From: GWC2-56-14 sp043731355
GTDB lineage: Bacteria > Nitrospirota > UBA9217
Direction: 5' to 3'
NCBI GenBank assembly: GCA_043731355.1
Contig: JAYTJE010000049.1
Span: 1-11,256 of the forward strand
DNA length: 11,256 bases
Shown here: positions 5,997-11,256 of the stretch, piece by piece
Layout: each line of letters starts with the position of its first letter
Numbering within the stretch: the stretch's first letter is position 1
Notes under the pieces: generated by a model
What the model saw: the letters and a program-made list of their open reading frames with translations, nothing else
Told to the model about the DNA's origin: nothing
Database searches by the model: none
Translations under genes and position numbers: made by a program

Positions 5997-6086
5997 GATT
6001 TTTATTTCACCAATGGGGGGTTGAGAAGCAGCAAACACAGACACGACCTGCTGGAGTGCAGCGACTGAAGATAATAAAACTTTCAT
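5976..6086 (-). CDS. Possible 36-residue small protein downstream of the PIN toxin
   Basis: A short ORF starts at ATG with a strong GGGAGG seven bases upstream and ends in TAG. The product begins MKVLLSSVAALQQVVSVFAA and continues SQPPIGEIKILTETGC. The first 20 residues look like a short signal peptide or hydrophobic segment with an A-x-A-like end. It begins 36 bases after the vapC stop, so it could be a third cistron of that operon, or the remnant of a longer gene cut off when the pyr promoter region was joined. Its 3' end overlaps the -35 and spacer of the pyr promoter. I do not recognise a family. The ribosome binding site is the main reason for listing it. Confidence 0.35.
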   Translation of the reverse strand: MKVLLSSVAALQQVVSVFAASQPPIGEIKILTETGC

Positions 6087-6122
6087 GATTAACCTCCCGA
6101 TTACTGATAAATGGCGGGTAAA

Positions 6123-6560
6123 TCAGGACGTTTCTGGATTTATGATTTCCAGCTTTTCCATTTTTGCAGCGCGGAGCAGCTGAATATCTGATGCGACAAA
6201 TGAAACTTTATCCTTTGCGGCTTTTTGTATCCAGAGCGCGGAAGCAAGGTGGACGGAATCGGCGCCTTTGAGGGCATACTTCGTGGTCAGCTGCTTTATG
6301 AGAGGGAGAAGTTCATTCTGAAACTCGATAATGAGCAGCGCGAGCCAATCAGACTCGAAATCTGAGAGGGCATCGCGATAATCTTTTTCTGTTATCCCCC
6401 GTTCGCGACGTTTCCTGTTTAATCCGGCCAGGATTTCGGGGTAAGCCAGCTTCGAAGTCACGGTCATTCCAGACTGCGCCAGAAGCTTGCTGGCACTGTC
6501 GCTTCCCGGTTCCTGAACGTATTTCTTTACGAGCGCACTGCTGTCGATATACAGCATCAT
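6123..6560 (-). CDS. vapC: PIN-domain ribonuclease toxin (VapC family)
   Basis: A 145-residue PIN-domain protein of usual VapC length. The four acidic residues expected for the Mg-dependent RNase site are visible: Asp6 in YIDSSAL, Glu42 in YPEIL, Asp101 in GADSVHLA and Asp125 in ASDIQLL. Known VapC toxins cleave tRNA or rRNA in the cytoplasm and are held inactive by the partner antitoxin. It overlaps the antitoxin gene by four bases (ATGA), so the two are translated together. The site residues are all present and the frame is open, so it is probably active. The target RNA cannot be inferred. Two adjacent ATG codons are possible starts; the first is given. Confidence 0.92.
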   Translation of the reverse strand: MMLYIDSSALVKKYVQEPGSDSASKLLAQSGMTVTSKLAYPEILAGLNRKRRERGITEKDYRDALSDFESDWLALLIIEFQNELLPLIKQLTTKYALKGADSVHLASALWIQKAAKDKVSFVASDIQLLRAAKMEKLEIINPETS

Positions 6561-6841
6561 CGCCGGTCCCCGGTGATAATGGCAGAAACAGTCTTTCCTT
6601 TGATCTTTCGCGGCCGCTCAGCCGACATCCGGGACTTGGGCCGGGGAAGGCGCACTAAACCCTTTCCCGCCAGAGAAACCAGCCGTTCCTCGACACCCGT
6701 ATTCTCTTCCGTGTTTGCCACGTTATGGAGGATGGCCATGGGTTTTCCCCGGTCAGTGACGATAACATTGTCTCCTTCGCGAGTCAGTCCAAGATAATAG
6801 GTCAACCTGTTTTTTAGTTCGCGTATACCAACATAATGCAT
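6557..6841 (-). CDS. Phd/YefM-type antitoxin of the PIN toxin
   Basis: A 94-residue protein with the N-terminal Phd/YefM fold: IRELKNRLTYYL followed by GDNVIVTDRGKPMAIL, which is the usual DNA-binding and dimer part. The C-terminal half is basic (RLPRPKSR, RPRKIKGK), where such antitoxins wrap around the toxin. It should neutralise the PIN toxin encoded directly after it and repress its own promoter. The ATG has GAGGTG just upstream. The gene overlaps the toxin start by four bases. Pairing of a Phd-like antitoxin with a PIN toxin is common. A perfect inverted repeat at the promoter is the likely operator. Confidence 0.9.
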   Translation of the reverse strand: MHYVGIRELKNRLTYYLGLTREGDNVIVTDRGKPMAILHNVANTEENTGVEERLVSLAGKGLVRLPRPKSRMSAERPRKIKGKTVSAIITGDRR

Positions 6842-6852
6842 GGTCTCACCTC

Positions 6853-6873
6853 ATGTAGCTATTGTAGCTACAT
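6853..6873. promoter_or_regulatory. Operator palindrome of the toxin-antitoxin promoter
   Basis: ATGTAGCTA and TAGCTACAT are perfect 9-bp arms with a TTG spacer (plus strand). The palindrome covers the -10 box and lies just before the antitoxin ATG. This is the expected place and form for an operator bound by the antitoxin or toxin-antitoxin complex. Confidence 0.78.
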
Positions 6874-6889
6874 TAACTCACCTTGTCAA
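6861..6889 (-). promoter_or_regulatory. Sigma-70 promoter of the antitoxin-toxin pair
   Basis: On the minus strand TTGACA (6884-6889) is spaced 17 bp from TACAAT (6861-6866), five of six bases of the -10 consensus. The start of transcription would be about 15 bases before the antitoxin ATG. A second TTGACA lies 18 bp further upstream without a fitting -10. Confidence 0.85.
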
Positions 6890-6933
6890 TGGCGCAGGGA
6901 TTGTCAAACCATGGGTTGCCCGCTCTCCTCCTA

Positions 6934-8586
6934 TTACGCATTTTTCGCCAGAAGCCGCTGATACAGCATCCCCCCGACATAAAAGGTCACTCCGAGGACC
7001 ACGAGCCCGATGATCCGTGCGATCGTGGATGCGCCGCTCAGGTCATAGAGCAGCACCTTGCCGGCCGTCGCGCCGAACACGGCCAGGGATGATTGTCCCA
7101 TCAGCTTGTCCTTCACATAAAGCGACAGGCCAAGACACCCGATGGCGAGCACTCCCCAGACGACCGACTCGACGATCGGTTCGTGCAGAAGGCGCATGGC
7201 CGCGGCCATGGCGCAGATGTGGCCCGTGGCGATCAGCAGCGCGGTCGCGGTGCCGATCAGGTCGTTTTGGCGGAAGAACCAGTAGGCAAGATACAGAAGC
7301 AGCGCATAGGCAACGGGCAGCAATTGTTGTTCGGGCACCGCATCGATGTCGGCATTAAAGATGATACGCAGGCAATTCACGGCAAAGATGATGCCGACGG
7401 CGATCCAGATCGGCCAGCGCGAACCAAATCCGTCCTCGCTTCGGATGCTCGCCATCGCGGCACAAGGAACCAGCAGAATAGCGACCCAGGGGGCCCATTC
7501 CTTCGGCACGGTCTCGAGGTAGCCCGCATGGAACAGCACGAGTGCCGCATAGCACCACAAGAGCAGCTCCCCGCCGGGAAGCTGCTCCTGAAGCGCGTAC
7601 CGGGCGATGGCATAGATCAGCGCGAGCGCCGCCAGGCTGCCGACCGCGATCCAGGGTGCGATCGCGGGCAGGTGCTGGTTCAGCAGGCTGTACTGGAGAA
7701 AATAGAAGAGTAACAGCGGAGGCAGATGAGCGAGCGCGTCCTGCTGACTGAGAGGAGAATCATGACGAACGGAGAACACCGCGGTCGCGATGCCGAAGAT
7801 CGCGAACTGGGCGGTCTGAAAAGCCATGACCGCGGGCCACTGGTCCGTTCCCTGGCTCCGCCAGAGCATGTCAAAGCCGATCAGCGCGAGGTAGAGCGCC
7901 AGAAGATAGATCAGTCTCCGGCCGTGCCACACGGAAAAGACGCTGAACACGAAGCTCCATGCCGAGTAGTAGATCGCCACATCGGTAAGGGAGCCCGCCG
8001 CGCCCGTGAGAAGGAAGGGGGCAAAGTACGAACCGGCCACGGCAAAGAGGGCGAACAGGTCGCTCTCGAAAACCCTGCAGAGCCAGAGCGAAGCGCCGCA
8101 CACCATGATGATGGCGGCCCCGGCCTCTTGCACTCCCATGAGATGGTGGTACAGGTGTCCGCCGTAGATGGCGAGGAAAAGGACGGCGATGCCCGCGGCG
8201 GGAAGCAGGCCGGCATACTCCCGGTCATTCCTGCGCAGCGCAAAACCGGAGCCGATAAGCATCAGCCCGAAGATCGCCGCGCACGCGACCTGCCTGATCG
8301 GGGTCAGCCATCCGCTGTCGATCGCCAGCCGGATGAGGTACGACGCGGCCAGCAGGAGCGCGATGGCCCCGCCCCACCCGAGAAGGTTGCCGATGAGCTG
8401 TGATTCCGATCGTTGTTGAACAGCAGGCGCAGTGCGAACGCTTGCCCGGCTCGTTGGTGCGGCCACGGGAGGCTGCGGCCGCGCTGCCGTCGGCGCCTGA
8501 GCCGCCTTCTGCGACAGGAGCGCCTCAAGTCTGGCAATTCGCGCCTCGGTGGCGGCAATACGGCCTTCAAGTTCATTGAGACCCAT
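6934..8586 (-). CDS. DUF2339-family multi-pass membrane protein
   Basis: About 550 residues. The start ATG is chosen because GGGAGG lies about nine bases upstream and the product opens with GLNELEGRIAATEARIARLEALL, the N-terminal coiled coil usual for this family; longer readings up to 8691 would run into the preceding gene. After the coiled coil comes an Ala/Pro/Gln-rich linker (about 28-60), then many hydrophobic segments from LIGNLLGWGGAIALLLAASY to the C-terminus, so it is an inner-membrane protein with well over ten likely helices. Motifs seen in DUF2339 proteins include the GWGGAIALLLA-type first helix and GKVLLYDLS near the end. The molecular function of the family is unknown. It follows the MNT gene by 22 bases and is probably in its operon. 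Confidence 0.82.
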   Translation of the reverse strand: MGLNELEGRIAATEARIARLEALLSQKAAQAPTAARPQPPVAAPTSRASVRTAPAVQQRSESQLIGNLLGWGGAIALLLAASYLIRLAIDSGWLTPIRQVACAAIFGLMLIGSGFALRRNDREYAGLLPAAGIAVLFLAIYGGHLYHHLMGVQEAGAAIIMVCGASLWLCRVFESDLFALFAVAGSYFAPFLLTGAAGSLTDVAIYYSAWSFVFSVFSVWHGRRLIYLLALYLALIGFDMLWRSQGTDQWPAVMAFQTAQFAIFGIATAVFSVRHDSPLSQQDALAHLPPLLLFYFLQYSLLNQHLPAIAPWIAVGSLAALALIYAIARYALQEQLPGGELLLWCYAALVLFHAGYLETVPKEWAPWVAILLVPCAAMASIRSEDGFGSRWPIWIAVGIIFAVNCLRIIFNADIDAVPEQQLLPVAYALLLYLAYWFFRQNDLIGTATALLIATGHICAMAAAMRLLHEPIVESVVWGVLAIGCLGLSLYVKDKLMGQSSLAVFGATAGKVLLYDLSGASTIARIIGLVVLGVTFYVGGMLYQRLLAKNA

Positions 8587-8608
8587 GAGCGGTTCCCTCC
8601 CGGTTTTT

Positions 8609-8959
8609 TTATACTGATCGCTTTTGGATGATTGTATAAGCGGCTTCGATAATGCTCCGAAAATTTTCTTTTGTATCCGCCCAGTCCACAATGTCCACCT
8701 TGAAGGGCAGCTCCGATTCGCTGAATGCCTCTTTCAGATCAGCCAATACCAACGAGGGGACGGGTTCGCTTCCGATGATCGCGAGATCAAGGTCGGAGAA
8801 CGGCTTGACGTTCCCGGTCACCCGGGAGCCAAAGGCCCAGACCTGCCTCGCAGGGACATAACGGCGGAGGATTACCTGGACCGTGTGCAGATCAGCGGGT
8901 TTAATGTCGAGCTCAGGCACGGTTGCGTCGCTCCAGTTCAGATAGGAGTTGGCTGACAT
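8609..8959 (-). CDS. MNT-type nucleotidyltransferase (HI0073-like)
   Basis: A protein of up to 116 residues with a minimal nucleotidyltransferase domain. GSR (44-46) followed by SDLDLA gives the GSx10DxD site (Asp56, Asp58), and VDIVD supplies the third acidic residue (Asp89). In HEPN/MNT modules the MNT protein is the antitoxin; characterised examples AMPylate their HEPN partner. It overlaps the upstream HEPN gene. The ATG at 8959 has a purine stretch placed too close for a good Shine-Dalgarno. A GTG at 8920, with GGAG ten bases upstream, would give a shorter 103-residue form starting just before ELDIKPADL, as in many relatives, and is a serious alternative. All catalytic residues are present. 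Confidence 0.88.
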   Translation of the reverse strand: MSANSYLNWSDATVPELDIKPADLHTVQVILRRYVPARQVWAFGSRVTGNVKPFSDLDLAIIGSEPVPSLVLADLKEAFSESELPFKVDIVDWADTKENFRSIIEAAYTIIQKRSV

Positions 8960-9332
8960 CTTCCCGGAAGTTTCCCAGGATGCTCACGATCAGTTCAGCT
9001 TTTCCCTGATCGTAGGTATGACTGGTAATATTCCGCTTTTCCCGATAGTCCCGGTACCGGGCGATATCAGCGATCAATCCGGCTTCCGCTCCGGTCCTGA
9101 TGACGTCCATATAGCCCATGGTATCGATGGCCGCGGGATCGGCGGACATTTGCTCAAGCTGACGTTTCAACATTTTAAAAGCCAATTCGTACGTGAATTC
9201 AAAAGCCTGAATCGCGGCCGCGCGGAATTGTTCACGAAGATCAGGGTCCCTTGCCATATCCGATGCGAGAAATTTCAGGCTTTTTTCAAGAGCGGTCAGC
9301 GCATTGCGCAAGGATGAGACATCGATCGTCAT
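8913..9332 (-). CDS. HEPN-type nucleotidyltransferase substrate-binding protein (HI0074-like toxin)
   Basis: A 139-residue, mainly helical protein of the HI0074 substrate-binding / HEPN family. The start ATG is preceded by GGAGG at seven bases. Family features are LEKSLKFLASDM, FRAAAIQAFEFTYELAFKMLKRQL and the C-terminal YREKRNITSHTYD. The last contains R100-x4-H105-x-Y107, the RX4HXY motif required by HEPN RNases, so an active ribonuclease toxin is possible. It is paired and overlapping with the MNT gene, the usual arrangement of this type of toxin-antitoxin module. The older view is that the two proteins form a nucleotidyltransferase complex with unknown substrate; I favour the toxin-antitoxin reading. 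A longer GTG start at 9371 lacks such a ribosome binding site. Confidence 0.9.
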   Translation of the reverse strand: MTIDVSSLRNALTALEKSLKFLASDMARDPDLREQFRAAAIQAFEFTYELAFKMLKRQLEQMSADPAAIDTMGYMDVIRTGAEAGLIADIARYRDYREKRNITSHTYDQGKAELIVSILGNFREDVSQLLSELERRNRA

Positions 9333-9538
9333 ACCTGTTCCTCCGGTAAAGATGTGGGGGGCCCCTCTCACGATTTTCAGTGGCCCGTTTTCCGTAATGA
9401 AATCAGCTTATCATCGTTCTTTTTTTTTCGCAAGATGGAAATGGGGAGGATGTATCGCCGTATTTTCCGATGGATCCGCAGGAAGCCGAATATATTCAAC
9501 GAAAGGGTCTTTGTTCAAGAAAGAATGCGGGGGGGAAC

Positions 9539-10135
9539 TCAACCGTTCAGTAATTTGAGGACCGCCATGCCGTCCTCGTAATGTTCGATGATGTTGAGCG
9601 CGCCGAAGGACTGGTCCAAACGAAAGAGGTTGTTCAGATCGAGTCCGAGGACATGGGCGAGGATGACGCGGTTCACGCCGCCGTGCAGCAGCAGGGCGAG
9701 CTCCTGGCCGGGGTGGGCAGACACGATCCGTTCGTATTCGGGGATGATCCGGTCGCGCACGTCGGTCACGCACTCGCCGCCGGACGGGCGATAGTTGAGC
9801 AGATCGGCCCGCCAGAGCAGGAATTCTTCGGGGAACCGCTCTTTGATTTCTTCGGCGGTAAGACCTTCCCATGCGCCGACGCTGCGCTCCCGCAGAAGGC
9901 GGAGAGGAGTAGCGGAAAGATTATGCCGCTTCGCAATAATGTCTGCGCCCTTGACGGACCGGATGAGGTCGCTGGAATAAATCGCCGTAAGCGGCTTGTC
10001 CGACAGCAGTCCGGCCAGCCGGTGCATCTGCTCCACGCCGGTTGTGGTGATGTCCACGTCGATATGGCCGTTATAGCGTTTCTGCCCGCCATTCGCCACT
10101 TTACCGTGGCGCATGAGATAGACCCGTGTCGGCAT
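9539..10135 (-). CDS. cobC: Histidine phosphatase, probably alpha-ribazole phosphatase
   Basis: A 198-residue member of the histidine (phosphoglycerate mutase-like) phosphatase family. The phosphohistidine motif is RHG at 9-11 (His10). Arg59 in SSDLIRS, Glu83 in LRERSVGAWEG and His151 in LLHGGVNR complete the site. In cobalamin synthesis CobC removes the phosphate from alpha-ribazole 5'-phosphate or adenosylcobalamin phosphate. Position is the best evidence for that role: it begins three bases after the cobS stop, with GGAG six bases before the ATG. Sequence alone does not separate it from other small histidine phosphatases. The 5' motif is RHGKVAN instead of the more usual RHGxTxxN. Confidence 0.8.
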   Translation of the reverse strand: MPTRVYLMRHGKVANGGQKRYNGHIDVDITTTGVEQMHRLAGLLSDKPLTAIYSSDLIRSVKGADIIAKRHNLSATPLRLLRERSVGAWEGLTAEEIKERFPEEFLLWRADLLNYRPSGGECVTDVRDRIIPEYERIVSAHPGQELALLLHGGVNRVILAHVLGLDLNNLFRLDQSFGALNIIEHYEDGMAVLKLLNG

Positions 10136-10138
10136 ATA

Positions 10139-10894
10139 CTACTCCGCGCCTGACAGGACCACGAAGAGCAGCAGAACCAGCGTCTCGTTCAGTTCGCTCA
10201 TGGCCCCGATGGCGTCACCGGTGACCCCTCCCAGCTTTTTTATAAGATACCATCGGCCGAGGAGCGTAAAAACCAGAACGCCCGCGACCAGGGAGAGCGC
10301 AATCCATCCGTTCACCCAGACAGCCAACCCAAAGGCAATTGCGAATGCAGCAAGCATGCTGTTTTCCCGCACATGCCCGACGAACGCGCTGCCCATCCCC
10401 TCTTCACGGCCATAGTTCGCTTTATAGACCATGAGCGTCTGGGACCAGCGGGCAAGCAGGGGGGCCGTCAACAGCGCTTCCACCTTGCTGTTCGAGAACA
10501 GATTGTTCAAGGCGAGATATTTGACGAGCAGCAGGAGCACAATGCCGAGCACACCGGCGGTGCCGATCCTGCTGTCTTTCATGATAGTGAGGCGGGATTT
10601 GCTGTCATAGCCGCCCATCAGGCCGTCCAGCGTGTCCGCAAGCCCGTCCACATGAAGGGCACGGGTAAGCAGCGTCAGAATAACGATGAGCCCTGCGTTC
10701 ACGATGGCGTAGGGGAACATCCATAAGAGCCCCTTGTCCGCGTTCACCAGGATGAACCCCAGGGCAAAACCCACGAGCGGGAAGTAGACCATGGACTTCG
10801 CAAGGTCGTTCTCCCCGGCCTCGTGCTTTTTATCCAGGGTGAAGATCGTCAGGAACTGGACCGCGGTTATGAAGTTTCTCAGCATTGCTCTCAT
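10139..10894 (-). CDS. cobS: Adenosylcobinamide-GDP ribazoletransferase (cobalamin synthase)
   Basis: A 251-residue integral membrane enzyme that joins adenosylcobinamide-GDP and alpha-ribazole (or its phosphate) to give adenosylcobalamin (phosphate). Family motifs are HVDGLADTLDGL (81-92, acidic metal-binding residues), KDSRIGTAG (106-114) and, near the C-terminus, GGVTGDAIGAMSELNE. Between them are several hydrophobic spans, as expected. Length is usual. The ATG at 10894 has only a weak GGTG upstream; a second ATG three codons in has GAGA before it and is possible. A 19-residue ORF in the same frame ends three bases upstream. cobC follows at once and cobT precedes, so the three genes form the nucleotide-loop assembly segment of the pathway. 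No cobU/cobP gene or cobalamin riboswitch is seen in the window. Confidence 0.95.
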   Translation of the reverse strand: MRAMLRNFITAVQFLTIFTLDKKHEAGENDLAKSMVYFPLVGFALGFILVNADKGLLWMFPYAIVNAGLIVILTLLTRALHVDGLADTLDGLMGGYDSKSRLTIMKDSRIGTAGVLGIVLLLLVKYLALNNLFSNSKVEALLTAPLLARWSQTLMVYKANYGREEGMGSAFVGHVRENSMLAAFAIAFGLAVWVNGWIALSLVAGVLVFTLLGRWYLIKKLGGVTGDAIGAMSELNETLVLLLFVVLSGAE

Positions 10895-10897
10895 GAT

Positions 10898-10957
10898 TCA
10901 CCAGGTACTACGTACGAATACAAGTGCACTTGGATCGTTTGCCGGCATGTCACTCAT
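10898..10957 (-). CDS. Possible 19-residue leader ORF ahead of cobS
   Basis: The ORF reads MSDMPANDPSALVFVRSTW and stops with TGA three bases before the cobS ATG, in the same frame as cobS. AGAGG lies six bases before its ATG. That Shine-Dalgarno is part of the 3' arm of the hairpin at 10963-10983, so it could be masked in the RNA. It may be a coupling leader for cobS, which itself has a weak ribosome binding site, or a remnant of an older N-terminus. No family is recognised; chance occurrence cannot be excluded. Confidence 0.25.
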   Translation of the reverse strand: MSDMPANDPSALVFVRSTW

Positions 10958-10962
10958 TTTTT

Positions 10963-10983
10963 CCTCTCCCCAGCGGGGAGAGG
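10963..10983. repeat. GC-rich hairpin repeat between cobT and cobS
   Basis: CCTCTCCCC and GGGGAGAGG are perfect 9-bp arms around AGC. With the adjoining GTTGGGTGAGGGGG it resembles a hairpin repeat found scattered in many bacterial genomes (recognised from memory). On the minus strand, in the direction of transcription, it is followed by A rather than T, so it is not an intrinsic terminator for cobT. A 12-bp palindrome GGGAGCGCTCCC follows at 10995-11006. The rest of the 128-bp gap holds the small leader ORF and a CAAGTGCACTTG palindrome (10921-10932). Confidence 0.65.
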
Positions 10984-11022
10984 GTTGGGTGAGGGGGAGC
11001 GCTCCCGGCGCTGCAAATTTTC

Positions 11023-11256
11023 CTATTTTTGCTTTATCGCTTCCCCTTCTTTTTCCGCAACGCCCGCATCGGCAAACGTCGCCATCTCGGCCAGGATCTT
11101 TACGCCTGCTTCCACGAGCGAAATGCCGAGGGCCGCGCCCGTGCCTTCGCCGAGCCTGAGGTTCAGGTCGAGCAGCGGCACCTGTTCGAGATGCTCCAGC
11201 ATCTTGCGATGGCCGATCTCGACCGATTGGTGGGCGGCGATGATATAGCCCTTGAC
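11023..11256 (-). CDS. cobT: Nicotinate-nucleotide--dimethylbenzimidazole phosphoribosyltransferase, C-terminal fragment
   Basis: The last 77 codons are in the window, ending in TAG; the N-terminal part lies beyond base 11256. The visible part reads VKGYIIAAHQS, then VEIGHRKMLEHL, PLLDLNLRLGEGTGAALGIS and a final charged tail. The glutamate in RLGEGTGAA corresponds to the catalytic base known in Salmonella CobT (Glu317). CobT transfers the phosphoribosyl group of nicotinate mononucleotide to dimethylbenzimidazole (or another lower ligand base), giving alpha-ribazole 5'-phosphate, the partner used by CobS encoded next. The fragment is clear enough for a firm call. Confidence 0.95.
   Translation of the reverse strand, partial: VKGYIIAAHQSVEIGHRKMLEHLEQVPLLDLNLRLGEGTGAALGISLVEAGVKILAEMATFADAGVAEKEGEAIKQK

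Noticed and set aside
7093..8403. Long plus-strand frames opposite the DUF2339 gene
   Set aside because: Products are Arg/Asp/Gln/Gly-rich without domains and lie antisense to a membrane protein with a clear ribosome binding site and many hydrophobic segments.
9415..9430. T-run (plus strand) between cobC and the HEPN gene as a terminator
   Set aside because: No stable stem lies next to it on the needed side. On the minus strand it is an A-run downstream of a weak TTGCGA; a promoter there would need a -10 box, which I could not find convincingly.
9372..9538. Search for a gene or riboswitch in the cobC-HEPN gap
   Set aside because: Only very short frames without ribosome binding sites and a small GAATATATTC palindrome are present.
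10963..10983. Hairpin as a cobT terminator
   Set aside because: In the direction of cobT transcription the stem is followed by A residues, not T, so it does not fit an intrinsic terminator.
1..11256. CRISPR arrays, tRNA or rRNA genes
   Set aside because: No regularly spaced repeats of CRISPR size and no cloverleaf-like or rRNA-like sequence were seen on either strand.

Overview
The window is a dense stretch of bacterial chromosome in which every supported gene lies on the minus strand, so it reads from right to left. There is no rRNA, tRNA, CRISPR array or intact insertion sequence. The species cannot be named from the sequence alone. PyrR-controlled pyrimidine genes, anaerobic-style cobalamin assembly genes, several toxin-antitoxin modules and small dispersed repeats would fit an environmental Gram-negative lineage such as Nitrospirota or a deltaproteobacterium-like group (low-confidence inference). 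CarA and the visible start of CarB, however, look like the beta/gammaproteobacterial type.

Right part (about 9.5-11.26 kb): late cobalamin genes in the order cobT (5' end cut by the window), cobS, cobC. They join alpha-ribazole phosphate to the cobinamide side and remove the last phosphate. A hairpin repeat and a possible 19-residue leader ORF lie between cobT and cobS.

Middle (about 6.1-9.33 kb): an accessory island. It holds a HEPN/MNT pair (HI0074-like and HI0073-like), a large DUF2339 membrane protein, and a Phd-type antitoxin/PIN toxin pair whose promoter overlaps a perfect 9-bp inverted repeat. A 36-codon small ORF with a strong ribosome binding site follows the PIN toxin.

Left part (1-6.0 kb): a de novo pyrimidine operon. 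A strong sigma-70 promoter (TTGACA, 17 bp, TATTGT) is followed by a PyrR-binding RNA element and an intrinsic terminator ahead of pyrR, the layout of PyrR transcription attenuation. Then come pyrR, pyrB, pyrC, an exported metallophosphoesterase, carA, an ORF6N-domain gene and the start of carB. CarA/CarB make carbamoyl phosphate, PyrB and PyrC carry it to dihydroorotate, and PyrR senses UMP/PRPP.

The most unusual points are: an ORF6N (phage antirepressor-type DNA-binding) gene fused tightly between carA and carB; a perfect 12-bp-arm palindrome inside that gene; and a palindromic 42-bp in-frame insertion flanked by 10-bp direct repeats at the start of the metallophosphoesterase. Small dispersed repeats also occupy both the pyrR-pyrB and pyrB-pyrC gaps.
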